From Bradyrhizobium yuanmingense (GTDB lineage Bacteria; Pseudomonadota; Alphaproteobacteria; Rhizobiales; Xanthobacteraceae): DNA of 64,000 bases. The notes under the pieces were generated by a model. It saw only the letters and a program-made list of their open reading frames with translations. It made no database searches and had not been told where the DNA came from. This document shows positions 9,198 through 17,442 of this stretch, one piece after another (within the stretch, counting starts at the first letter, position 1; each line of letters starts with the position of its first letter). The stretch covers positions 59,344 to 123,343 of the forward strand of contig NZ_JARFML010000025.1 of the NCBI RefSeq assembly GCF_029167105.1. The letters are read 5' to 3'. The position numbers were made by a program, and so were the translations under genes.

Positions 9198-10505
9198 TCA
9201 GCGCCACGCACGGGCAAGCCGGCAGGCATCGCTGAACAGACCTGACCACGACCGTGCCTTTACGAAGGATTTCACCGTCACCTTCTCTTTCTCGATCTTG
9301 GGCGTACCATCGACGCGTACGAAGTTTTGCATCGCGCTGGAGACGAGCTGCGGGTAGGTGAGAAAGAAACTTTGCGAATTTGTGTGCATCAGCTTCGGTA
9401 GATCCTTGTACTTCTTGAGGTCTTTCATGACGAAAGAATTGTCCAACATCTTCTTGTAGAGCGACAGATTTGTCGCCGTCATGGGATCGCGGCGCGACTT
9501 GACCTGGACAATTGCTTCGGCCGCGATGCGACCTGAGGTCATGGCGAGGTTGGAGCCCTCGCGATGAATGGCATTGTTGAGTTGCGCCGCATCGCCAACC
9601 ACCAACCAGCCCTCACCATAAAGCTGCGGGATTGCCTTGTAGCCACCTTCAGGAATGAGATGCGCTGAATATTCTTTGACCTCGGAGCCGGCGATCAGAG
9701 GCGCTACTGATGGATGCTTTTTGAAGTGATCGAGCAATCCGTAAGGCGTTTCGCCCGTGCGCTGGAAGTCGGCGACAAGACAACCGATGCCGAGTGAAAT
9801 GCATTCCTTGTTGGCATAGATAAAGCCCATACCGGTCATACCACGAGAAATCGTACCCGCCGCCTCGATCACTAGCCCTTCGTCGCCCTTGAGATTGAAA
9901 CGAGCCTCAATGCTCTCCCGCGGCAAGAAATGCATTTCCTTTACGGCGAGGGCAACTTTGTCGGGTGTCGGCCGTTCACGCAGGCCCGCGCGCGTCCCCA
10001 GCAGGCCGTTAACGCCTTCGGCCAACACCACGACATCGGCATGTATTTCGCCGTCTTGACGATCTGTACGGACACCGATCACCTTTCCATGGTCGTCCCG
10101 GGCAAGTTCGGTGACTGTGGTCTCGTACAGGACGATCGCGCCAGCCTCGCGTACTTTCGATGAGAACCATTTGTCGAACTGCGCGCGGATGATGGTGTAG
10201 CGGTTCGGCCGTTCTTCATTGAATTCGTCGGAGCGGTAGTGCATGCCGACGTGGGAGCGGTCATCCATCATCCAGAAGCGCTGCTCGACCAAATGACGTT
10301 CAAGCGGCGCCTCCTCCCGAAAATCCGGAATCAGCTTTTCCATCATATCCGCATAGAGGATTGCGCCCTGCACGTTTTTCGAACCTGCATACTCGCCGCG
10401 CTCAAGCTGTAGCACCTTCATACCGCTGCGGGCCATGGCCAGCGCCGCCGCGTTGCCAGCCATGCCGGCGCCGACCACGATTGAATCGAACCTCTCATCG
10501 ATCAT
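9198..10505 (-). CDS. fixC: FixC flavoprotein (ETF-quinone oxidoreductase type)
   Basis: A 435-residue FAD protein with the N-terminal dinucleotide-binding motif VVGAGMAGNAAALAMARSG and homology to electron-transfer-flavoprotein:ubiquinone oxidoreductase along its length. In the FixABCX complex it holds the quinone-side flavin at the membrane. The start at ATG 10505 is preceded by GGGAGGT; the longer frame to 10541 would run into the end of fixB. Ten bases separate it from fixB. Confidence 0.95.
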   Translation of the reverse strand: MIDERFDSIVVGAGMAGNAAALAMARSGMKVLQLERGEYAGSKNVQGAILYADMMEKLIPDFREEAPLERHLVEQRFWMMDDRSHVGMHYRSDEFNEERPNRYTIIRAQFDKWFSSKVREAGAIVLYETTVTELARDDHGKVIGVRTDRQDGEIHADVVVLAEGVNGLLGTRAGLRERPTPDKVALAVKEMHFLPRESIEARFNLKGDEGLVIEAAGTISRGMTGMGFIYANKECISLGIGCLVADFQRTGETPYGLLDHFKKHPSVAPLIAGSEVKEYSAHLIPEGGYKAIPQLYGEGWLVVGDAAQLNNAIHREGSNLAMTSGRIAAEAIVQVKSRRDPMTATNLSLYKKMLDNSFVMKDLKKYKDLPKLMHTNSQSFFLTYPQLVSSAMQNFVRVDGTPKIEKEKVTVKSFVKARSWSGLFSDACRLARAWR

Positions 10506-10515
10506 GACTACCTCC

Positions 10516-11625
10516 CTAGCTCGCAATACAGGCACGCGCATTCGGCAAAAGCCGCGCTCGAAACGAAGCCGTCAGCGCCGGTAATAGCTGCACAGCATCA
10601 TGAACGATCGCGATGTGGGCGAAGTCGAAGATCGGCGCGTTCTTGTCAGTATTGATGGCGACGATCAGATCGGCGCCCTCGATACCGACCCGATGTTGGA
10701 TTGCTCCGGAAATGCCAGCTGCGATATAGAGCTTTGGCCGGATGGTCTTTCCTGTCTGCCCGATCTGTCGGTCAGACGTAACCCAACCCCTTTGTACCAA
10801 AGGACGCGAGCAACCGTACTCCGCTCCCAGGGCTGCTGCGAGTTGGCGTACAAAGTGAAAGTTCTCCGGCGATCCCAGCCCCAAACCTCCGGCAACCACC
10901 GCATCGGCATAGGCCAGATTAGACGTTTCGGAATCGCGGTCCGGAACGAACGAGAGCACCTTGGTAACGATATCATCCTCAATGAGACCAAGTGGATGAA
11001 TAATAATGCGAGCGGCATCGCGAATGACACGGTCGGGCATTGGCATGACGCGCGGTCGGACGGTTGCCATTTGGGGCCGGTAGTTCAAAGTGTAGATCGT
11101 GCAAAGCAGTGAGCCGCCGAAAGTCGGACGTGTAGCCGCAAGCGAGCCATCCGCGTCAACGTCAAGAGCCGTGCAGTCGGCGGTCAGACCCGTCAGCAGC
11201 GTTGTCGCCACAGAACCGGCGAGATCGCGGCCAAGTGTAGTGGCGCCCAACAGCAAGATTTCGGGCTTGTACTTGTTGACCAGTTCCGTTAGCGCCTTGG
11301 TGTAGGATTCGTTGCGATATTCCGATAGCACATTGTCGGCCACGAGATATGTCAGATCGGCGCCGTAGCAGAAGGATTCAAGAGCGGCGTTGCGCGTGGC
11401 CTCACCTTCTGAGCCGATTACCACGGCTGCAAGGTCAACCTTCAGCTTGTCAGCAAGTCTGCGGCCCGCTCCCATAAGCTCCCAGGAAACGGGGTGCACC
11501 TGTCCGCGCTCCTGCTCGATGAAAACCCAGACATGCTTATAGGCCTTAAAGTGCTCCGGCAGCTCTCTTTTGGCTGCAGCCCGGCCGGACCCGGCCGGCA
11601 CCACCGGATTGGTAAGGTTGGTCAT
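10516..11625 (-). CDS. fixB: FixB, electron transfer flavoprotein alpha subunit
   Basis: A 369-residue ETF-alpha family protein with the C-terminal FAD-binding segment (RPLVQRGWVTSDRQIGQTGK and AAGISGAIQH). It pairs with FixA, which is not in this window; in Bradyrhizobium fixA is separate, next to nifA. The operon has two small upstream genes and a NifA/sigma-54 promoter at 12352-12367. A weaker sigma-54-like match (TGGAAAGCGATTTGCG, 11661-11676) directly before fixB has a poor -24 half and is probably not the main promoter. Confidence 0.95.
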   Translation of the reverse strand: MTNLTNPVVPAGSGRAAAKRELPEHFKAYKHVWVFIEQERGQVHPVSWELMGAGRRLADKLKVDLAAVVIGSEGEATRNAALESFCYGADLTYLVADNVLSEYRNESYTKALTELVNKYKPEILLLGATTLGRDLAGSVATTLLTGLTADCTALDVDADGSLAATRPTFGGSLLCTIYTLNYRPQMATVRPRVMPMPDRVIRDAARIIIHPLGLIEDDIVTKVLSFVPDRDSETSNLAYADAVVAGGLGLGSPENFHFVRQLAAALGAEYGCSRPLVQRGWVTSDRQIGQTGKTIRPKLYIAAGISGAIQHRVGIEGADLIVAINTDKNAPIFDFAHIAIVHDAVQLLPALTASFRARLLPNARACIAS

Positions 11626-11739
11626 ACCCTTGGATCCCCTCAGAACCTGCGCACCTTAGGCGCAAATCGCTTTCCAGCGTGAGTTGACTGTCGAAGAAGG
11701 CTCGGATCAGCAACTGGCGTGTTGCTTGCGGGGGCCCCG

Positions 11740-12165
11740 TCAGCCCTTACCTTGATAATGCGAGCCGATGGTACAAAGAGACGCTTGACCACGGCCCACA
11801 TGCCGCCCAGGACCCTTCGTCAAAACGTTCTCCACGCTGGCCTCCTGCGCGATTCCTCTACGGGTAGCTCCGGCGCTGCCGGCAGCGCACCGCAATGATT
11901 CTTGCTCGTTCCTTCCGGCACTGTCGACTAGACAGATCCGTTCCTTGTGCGGCACGTACAGTCCGGCCTTCGCGTAGTCGGGATTGAACAAGTGATGCAA
12001 TTCGTGCGCGGCCTCCAGCGCGAACACCTCGTACGGACCCCTGCTTTTGGGCGGCCACGCTGGCGCAAATCGCTGCTGGCCATTGAGTGGACGCGGATCT
12101 GGGGGAACGCAAGCGATCGCCTGCATGCCGTGTCCAGATGTAGTGTTGACGCTTGAGCTAGCCAT
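11740..12165 (-). CDS. uncharacterised 141-aa protein upstream of fixB
   Basis: Begins at ATG 12165 with GAAAGG about 9 bases upstream; the ATG lies inside the last codons of the 41-aa gene before it (CCAATGGCTAG), so translation is probably coupled. The protein contains a histidine-rich segment (AAHELHHLFNPDYAKAGLY) and scattered cysteines but matches no family I know. The C-terminal third is low in hydrophobic residues and may be degenerate. Its position between a NifA-type promoter and fixB suggests a role with the FixABCX system or nitrogenase; this is inference only. Confidence 0.5.
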   Translation of the reverse strand: MASSSVNTTSGHGMQAIACVPPDPRPLNGQQRFAPAWPPKSRGPYEVFALEAAHELHHLFNPDYAKAGLYVPHKERICLVDSAGRNEQESLRCAAGSAGATRRGIAQEASVENVLTKGPGRHVGRGQASLCTIGSHYQGKG

Positions 12166-12283
12166 TGGCCGGCACCTTTCGGCCAAAGCCGGCCTCAACA
12201 ACAATTAGGTCAATCTCGAGCATGCCCGCGAGCGAGGCCCACATGATGGCCGCAAAAGCGGTGTACAACATAGGCAATGTCAT
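12158..12283 (-). CDS. 41-aa single-pass membrane peptide, first gene of the fixB transcript
   Basis: A 41-codon frame beginning MTLPMLYTAFAAIMWASLAG, with TTGAGGAAGAACAA as a good ribosome site. Residues 4-29 form one transmembrane helix; the tail is short and basic (GFGRKVPANG). It is 68 bases downstream of the consensus sigma-54 promoter at 12352-12367 and overlaps the next gene. The clean leader, start site and coupling argue it is real. I do not know a family; a small helper of the membrane-bound FixABCX complex is a possible role. Confidence 0.55.
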   Translation of the reverse strand: MTLPMLYTAFAAIMWASLAGMLEIDLIVVEAGFGRKVPANG

Positions 12284-12351
12284 TTGTTCTTCCTCAAACC
12301 TCATAACGACATGGGTGTGTTCGGCGTCAATGACGCTGGTCCCAGGACGAC

Positions 12352-12367
12352 AGCAAATGTCGTACCA
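12352..12367 (-). promoter_or_regulatory. sigma-54 promoter of the fixBCX operon
   Basis: On the minus strand TGGTACGACATTTGCT fits TGGYAYRN4TTGCW fully. It is followed after 68 bases by the 41-aa membrane gene and then by fixBCX. Confidence 0.8.
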
Positions 12368-12461
12368 GCAAACGACACCATCAAATATCTGGTGGCGACG
12401 CAATGACTTGAGAGAACTTGATACTGACTATCAGCACGGTGGACATGACAACACCGGACAT

Positions 12462-12477
12462 TGTTTGGTATCCGACA
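12462..12477 (-). promoter_or_regulatory. NifA upstream activator sequence for fixBCX
   Basis: TGT (12462-12464), 10 bases, ACA (12475-12477). It lies about 95 bases upstream of the -24 element, a typical NifA distance. Confidence 0.75.
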
Positions 12478-12576
12478 AGTACCGCGTTTGCCCACTGCTG
12501 CGGAGCCGATCTGGATAAAGGGAACGACTTGCGCAAGGACGGTCACGACAGGGGCAGAGCGACACAGGCCGAGAGG

Positions 12577-12918
12577 TCACTTCAGCTCATTCAACGGCAC
12601 GAACGCTGCCGTCTTCTTGGGCTCTACGATCGCATCCTGCAGGACTTTGAACACACGTTGCTCAAGCGGTGAGGACGCTACGAAGTCGGCATAGGCTCGT
12701 TCCAGCATCGTCTTGCATCGAGCTGTGACCTCCGCCTCCGTCGCGTCGACGAACTGTTCCTTGCCGAGATATTGGCCCATGCGCCTTAAGATATGCAGGC
12801 GTGCGATATTGACGACCTTGGGATCGTAATCCACGCCAAGCAGCGCGAAAAACTCTTCCGCAGAGGACGCCTTGTTGAGCCGATCCAGGATGCCGGTTGT
12901 CATTGGCTTGTTGCTCAT
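12577..12918 (-). CDS. nifW: nitrogenase stabilizing/protective protein NifW
   Basis: A 113-residue protein matching NifW along its length (ILDRLNKASSAEEFFALLGVDYD, the conserved HILRRMGQYL, and ARCKTMLERAYADF). NifW associates with the MoFe protein and helps maturation and oxygen protection. The start at 12918 has AAAGGAGAG 7 bases upstream. It lies 220 bases after nifV; no separate promoter was seen in that gap. Confidence 0.93.
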   Translation of the reverse strand: MSNKPMTTGILDRLNKASSAEEFFALLGVDYDPKVVNIARLHILRRMGQYLGKEQFVDATEAEVTARCKTMLERAYADFVASSPLEQRVFKVLQDAIVEPKKTAAFVPLNELK

Positions 12919-13138
12919 CGAAAACTCTCCTTTCGGTCAGGGCCGCGCACTTTCTGGTCGAAGCCGCGCTCAGCTTGATAATCGCGCGGCCCCAGTTGCA
13001 CTCCCCTTATGTATGGCCAAACCGCTTGCAGAAAGTCTCTTAGCTACGGCAGTATGGCAATGATGGCGCGGACAGGCTCCGGCGTCAGGTGGTAGTGCGC
13101 GCGGATTTTCCGCAGGTGACTCGAACCCGAGAGGGCAG

Positions 13139-14344
13139 TCACCCGACATGTTGGCCCTGCCCGTGACGGACCGACGAGCGTTCGCGAACGTCGCGCCAGA
13201 TTGCGATCAACGTCTCGCGCTGAACCGCCCGCTTGTGCTCAACGGCATGCTTCCGCACCCGCGAAAGGATTTGTCTTGCCTCATCTGCGCTGGCCGCAAG
13301 CTGAAATTCATCAAGCAACGAGGTGAGCGATGAAAGCCCTGAATGCTTGCCCATCACAAACCGGTTAGAGCGACCAAGCAGATGGGGATCAAGCGACTGA
13401 TAGGTGCGTTTGTCCTTCAACAGGCCATTGACATGAATTCCAGATTCATGAGTGAACACATGCTCACCCACGATCGCCTTGTTCGGAGGAATCGCACGTG
13501 AAGCCGCAGCCGCGACCACCGCCGCGACATTCTCGAGCTCCGGCAGCTGGATGCCGGTCTCGCATCCGTAGAGCTGTTTGAGTGCGACTGCGACTTCCTC
13601 TAGCGGCGCATTGCCTGCACGCTCTCCCAGCCCGATGACTGTCACGGATGCGTGGCTCACGCCGCTATTGATGGCAGCAAGCGTGTTGGCAGTCGCGAGC
13701 CCGAGATCGTCGTGACCATGGAATTCGAGCTCAAGATCGGTGGCGGCACGCAAATGGCGGACCAGAGCGTGAGTGGAATCGGGATCTAGCACACCAAGCG
13801 TGTCGGCAATGCGAAAGCGACGGGCACCCGCTGCCTTAGCCGTGGCGATCAGCTTGATGAGAAACTCAACATCGGCGCGAGATGAGTCCTCACCGCCGAC
13901 CGCGACCTCTAGCCCTCGCTCACGGGCATAACCAACCACTCGCTTGATCTTTTCCAGCGCCAGTTCGCGGTCACCGCCAATCTTGGCCGCGATCTGAACA
14001 TCGGAGGCTGGGGTCGAGATATTGACCATTGAAACGTTCGCCTCCTTCGCCGCGTCGACATCGGCTTCACGCATTCGGCACCATCCGATAGCGGTGAGCG
14101 GAAGACCCGCCTCCACAATTGCGCGAATCGCAGCGATCTCGTCCGAGCCCATTGCAGGCGTTCCCGCCTCGAGCTCAGTAACACCAGCTCGCGCCAGCGC
14201 CTGCGCGATCGCTAGCTTTTCCTCAACGGTGAACGCAACCCCGGGGGCCTGCTCGCCGTCGCGCAGTGTCGTGTCGTTGAGCACGATTGGCCTGGCCGTT
14301 GCCGTCTCGGACGATCGTTGAACAGCAGTGGCGGCAACGATCAT
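13139..14344 (-). CDS. nifV: homocitrate synthase NifV
   Basis: A 401-residue member of the isopropylmalate/homocitrate synthase family. Visible features are the N-terminal NDTTLRDGEQAPGVAF motif, the HGHDDLGLA metal-binding motif and the C-terminal GEHVFTHESGIHVNG and MGKHSG segments. It condenses acetyl-CoA and 2-oxoglutarate to homocitrate, the organic ligand of FeMo-co. Most nodulating rhizobia lack it and take homocitrate from the plant, so an intact copy within the symbiotic cluster is notable. It is placed between nifQ and nifW, with a candidate sigma-54 element 42 bases upstream. Confidence 0.93.
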   Translation of the reverse strand: MIVAATAVQRSSETATARPIVLNDTTLRDGEQAPGVAFTVEEKLAIAQALARAGVTELEAGTPAMGSDEIAAIRAIVEAGLPLTAIGWCRMREADVDAAKEANVSMVNISTPASDVQIAAKIGGDRELALEKIKRVVGYARERGLEVAVGGEDSSRADVEFLIKLIATAKAAGARRFRIADTLGVLDPDSTHALVRHLRAATDLELEFHGHDDLGLATANTLAAINSGVSHASVTVIGLGERAGNAPLEEVAVALKQLYGCETGIQLPELENVAAVVAAAASRAIPPNKAIVGEHVFTHESGIHVNGLLKDKRTYQSLDPHLLGRSNRFVMGKHSGLSSLTSLLDEFQLAASADEARQILSRVRKHAVEHKRAVQRETLIAIWRDVRERSSVRHGQGQHVG

Positions 14345-14994
14345 GAGAAGCTCCTTGCTTGCTTTGTTTGACCAAGTACCGATTCAGCATCTCGCATGCC
14401 AGCCGGCCGCGACTTCAACGCCTTGGAGACCCAATATTCTTCGCTACGAACAGATTGTTGTAGATGCGAGGCAGTAAAACAGCGCCTCACATTATCATTG
14501 GTGCGCGGACCAATAGGCCGCACGGATGGATAGGCCAATCCTTGAACAGCTAGTGGTCCTGGGAGCGTCTCCTGCATCTACCGCAATCAGGAGAACGAGT
14601 TCTGCGGATTTCATGACAAGTCCTCGTCGATGAGCTCGTGGTGCTAACGTCCTGTTGGGTTCGCAATACCCTTTGCACTGCATGAGACCCGATCCGGCGC
14701 AAGCTAGCCGCTTAGGTGGTCTAACGTGCTGTAGATAGTAAGCGGTCGCAAAAGCATATACTGCGCGATCTGCCAAAGCGTCATCTTCGGCAAAGCCCGC
14801 CAACGATTGCCCGCTTACGATTAAACGCTGTCGCGTCCACGGTAGCGTCACTTCGAGCGATCTCCTCGCACAGTGTTACGAGACATAGTCCGCAAGGCCG
14901 GAAGAAGCCACCCGGCGGATGCCTTGCTTCGCCGCAACCTTCGAGTCTTGTGCAGCCGTCGATGCGAGACATGCCAACGGACATAAGGTTCGCC
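14345..14994. other. nifQ-nifV intergenic region
   Basis: About 650 bases without a convincing gene; the open frames are shadows with no ribosome site. It holds the candidate promoter at 14386-14401. Confidence 0.5.
14386..14401 (-). promoter_or_regulatory. candidate sigma-54 promoter of nifV
   Basis: TGGCATGCGAGATGCT has a perfect -24 half and correct GG-N10-GC spacing; the -12 half is ATGC rather than TTGC. It lies 42 bases before nifV. No full TGT-N10-ACA was found upstream. Confidence 0.45.
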
Positions 14995-15741
14995 TCAGAT
15001 AACCCTGTTGTCGATGATCGGACTAGGCGCCTGCCGTAGAACGTCACGCCGGCGCTCTGCCATCCGGCTCTCGCCATCTTCAGCGCCAAAGCAGACGTTG
15101 AACTCGTTACATTGCGTGCACACAGGCGTGGTGCACATCACGAGGCCATCGTTCTCGCACAACGTTCGATAGAAGAAACGCTTCCATCGCATATTGTTGA
15201 TATTGCGCGCGGCGAGCGGCGCGAAATGACGGTTTAGCAAGCGGGAGAGTTCCTCGCGATCACGCAATCCGAGATCTTCCCAGAGGTGGTTTGCCTCTAT
15301 GGCACGACGTGCAACCATCGCAGCAAGCCATCCTCCAATCTTGCCTTCAGTCGATCGGTGCGCGAGCAGAAGATCACGAATCAGTGCGACCTCCTCGTCC
15401 TCATGGCAGTTGAAATGGGACAGCTGCTTATCGTCTGTGATGTCGATCGAAGGGAAGTAGTGCTCCAGCAATGCCGCCAGCTCCTTGCCGGTCACGCCCG
15501 CCTGCTCTGGAACTGAACCACCATCCATCGTGGCAGCCGCCAGAATAGACGCTAGCGCATGGCGATCGAAATTGCTGTCGCTCGTGATATCGGCCTCTGC
15601 GGGATACCTGCCGGTGAGCAGGCGATACGTCGTAATGGCGCCTACTTGAGGGGTCGCCTCAGTGGCACAGGCCCCCGTAAAGGAAAAGAGTTGCGCTTCG
15701 AGCATGCTTGGCGAGTTTTTAACCGCTGTACGCCGCTTCAT
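14995..15741 (-). CDS. nifQ: NifQ, molybdenum donor for FeMo-co synthesis
   Basis: A 248-residue NifQ family protein. The C-terminal cysteine pattern C-x4-C-x2-C-x5-C (CTTPVCTQCNEFNVC) is intact and would bind the Fe-S/Mo-Fe-S cluster. NifQ delivers molybdenum to the NifEN/NifH assembly site. It follows nifH with a 126-base gap containing a strong hairpin, and is probably expressed by read-through from the nifH promoter. Confidence 0.92.
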   Translation of the reverse strand: MKRRTAVKNSPSMLEAQLFSFTGACATEATPQVGAITTYRLLTGRYPAEADITSDSNFDRHALASILAAATMDGGSVPEQAGVTGKELAALLEHYFPSIDITDDKQLSHFNCHEDEEVALIRDLLLAHRSTEGKIGGWLAAMVARRAIEANHLWEDLGLRDREELSRLLNRHFAPLAARNINNMRWKRFFYRTLCENDGLVMCTTPVCTQCNEFNVCFGAEDGESRMAERRRDVLRQAPSPIIDNRVI

Positions 15742-15788
15742 GTCTGATCACGCGTCCTGGTTCAGCTCAGGAGCTTCTCAATCGAAAT

Positions 15789-15828
15789 GCCGGTCCCCCT
15801 GAGGGAAGGGGGAAATAGGGAGACCGGC
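15789..15828 (-). terminator. nifH-nifQ intergenic hairpin
   Basis: GCCGGTCCCCCT (15789-15800) and AGGGAGACCGGC (15817-15828) pair over 12 positions with one mismatch. No T-run follows on the minus strand. The structure may attenuate transcription or protect the 3' end of nifH mRNA, giving more NifH than NifQ. Confidence 0.6.
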
Positions 15829-15867
15829 ATCCGTCGCGCGCCCTTGCGAGGCCGCGACTCGCGGCCT

Positions 15868-16752
15868 TTACGAGGCCGCGAGCTCGGCGGCAGTCTTGCC
15901 GATGATAGATTCGTCAACCGCCTTCATGATTCCGTGCTCCATGAGCATATCCTCAAGCTCATCCATGGAGATAGGCGTCGGGATGATGCCCTTGCCGCCA
16001 TTGTTATGGATCTTGGTCGCCAGATTACGATAGTGATCGGCCTGCTCGCTGTCGGGCGCATATTCCAGCACGGTCATGCGGCGTAGCTCCGCATGCTGTA
16101 CGACGTTGTCCCGCGGCACGAAGTAGATCAGCTGGGTCCCGAGCTTCTTGGCCAGCGCCTCAGCCAGTTCCAACTCCTTATCGGTCTGCCGCTCGTTGCA
16201 GATCAGACCGCCGAGCCGCACGCCGCCAGAGTTCGCGTACTTCAGGATGCCTTTGGAGATGTTGTTGGCGGCATACATCGCCATCATCTCACCGGACATC
16301 ACGATATAAATCTCCTGCGCCTTGTTCTCGCGGATTGGCATCGCAAAACCGCCGCAGACAACGTCGCCGAGCACGTCGTAGGAGACGTAATCGATATTCT
16401 CATATGCGCCATTCTCCTCCAGGAAATTGATCGAGGTGATGACACCGCGCCCAGCGCAGCCGACACCAGGCTCGGGCCCGCCCGACTCCACGCAACGGAT
16501 GTCCTTGTAGCCGATCTTCATCACGTCCTCGAGTTCGAGGTCTTCTACGCTGCCAGCGTTCGCTGCGAGGCTTAAGATGGTGTCCTGCGCCTTCGCGTGC
16601 AGGATCAGGCGGGTCGAATCCGCCTTAGGATCGCAGCCTACGATCAGGATTCTGTGACCCATCTCCGCCAGCGCAGCCAGCGTGTTTTGCGAAGTGGTCG
16701 ACTTTCCGATGCCACCTTTGCCGTAGAATGCGATTTGTCTCAGTGAAGTCAT
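15868..16752 (-). CDS. nifH: nitrogenase iron protein NifH
   Basis: A 294-residue dinitrogenase reductase. The P-loop GKGGIGKSTTSQN is at residues 10-22 and the two 4Fe-4S ligand cysteines lie in GVGCAGRG and DVVCGGFAMP. The homodimer hydrolyses ATP to pass electrons to NifDK and also serves in FeMo-co insertion. It has its own promoter at 16911-16926 with two NifA sites, giving a leader of about 150 bases. nifH is separate from nifDK, the usual arrangement in Bradyrhizobium. Confidence 0.99.
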   Translation of the reverse strand: MTSLRQIAFYGKGGIGKSTTSQNTLAALAEMGHRILIVGCDPKADSTRLILHAKAQDTILSLAANAGSVEDLELEDVMKIGYKDIRCVESGGPEPGVGCAGRGVITSINFLEENGAYENIDYVSYDVLGDVVCGGFAMPIRENKAQEIYIVMSGEMMAMYAANNISKGILKYANSGGVRLGGLICNERQTDKELELAEALAKKLGTQLIYFVPRDNVVQHAELRRMTVLEYAPDSEQADHYRNLATKIHNNGGKGIIPTPISMDELEDMLMEHGIMKAVDESIIGKTAAELAAS

Positions 16753-16910
16753 GTGTGCTCTCCATCATCCGGTTTGCCAAAGTTGCGCGCTGTTGGGCGC
16801 GCGAGCTTGTTTCTCTCACAGAAACTGGGCACACGGGGGGAAGGAGAGCATCGCTCGTCTTGCGCGTCTGCGTGCACTCAGCCCTCGCTCAGTGTTGCAC
16901 CATCCTGGTT

Positions 16911-16926
16911 TGCAATCACCGTGCCA
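16911..16926 (-). promoter_or_regulatory. sigma-54 promoter of nifH
   Basis: TGGCACGGTGATTGCA on the minus strand is a perfect -24/-12 match, about 160 bases before the nifH start codon. Confidence 0.92.
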
Positions 16927-16997
16927 GCGCTCGCTTTTCCTTCTCAAGCATCTGTTTTCGTTTTGAAAGCCCCGACGAGCCTTTGAACTGCACAAGG

Positions 16998-17013
16998 TGT
17001 TTTGAACGCGACA
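16998..17013 (-). promoter_or_regulatory. NifA upstream activator sequence 1 of nifH
   Basis: TGT-N10-ACA, about 72 bases upstream of the -24 element. Confidence 0.85.
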
Positions 17014-17024
17014 CGACTCCCTCC

Positions 17025-17040
17025 TGTCAGACACCGAACA
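17025..17040 (-). promoter_or_regulatory. NifA upstream activator sequence 2 of nifH
   Basis: A second TGT-N10-ACA 27 bases beyond the first. Paired NifA sites are typical of strongly expressed nifH promoters. Confidence 0.8.
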
Positions 17041-17356
17041 AGAATTGGCATCACGCATGGCCCCTTCCTGACGTGCGGTTCGCTCGGATGTGGAACGGGA
17101 ATTGCCACTCGTTTTGCAAGCGGGTCCTCGCGGACGTGAGGAACGACAATGCCTGTCGGGTTGCGATCGCCAGCGATTGACCGGATAGAGGTATTGGCGG
17201 CCGAGAAGGACCGAGATCCCCTGCGCAAGTCCGAACTTTGAGGCGCAGCTCAGACGAAACGTGGAGACGAATGAGGATTCGGGAAGACGCACCACGCTTC
17301 ACAGCGGTGATCCTTATGCATCGTGACAAAACACTCCGTGCCACGAGCCGCGAGAT

Positions 17357-17370
17357 TTGATTGGCATCAA
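17357..17370 (+). promoter_or_regulatory. FixK/FNR-type box
   Basis: TTGATTGGCATCAA is a perfect TTGAT-N4-ATCAA palindrome, the FNR/FixK2 binding pattern. It is 73 bases before the OmpW-like start codon, fitting an activator site near -40. Confidence 0.8.
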
Positions 17371-17442
17371 ACTGTTTGCCATCTCTCTGTGTCACACAAG
17401 TATCGCGCGACTCCTCGCGCTAGATTGGGAATGGAGAATTCG

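Noticed and set aside
11661..11676. sigma-54-like element directly before fixB
   Set aside because: The -24 half (TGGAAAG) is poor and no NifA site accompanies it, while a full promoter exists at 12352-12367.
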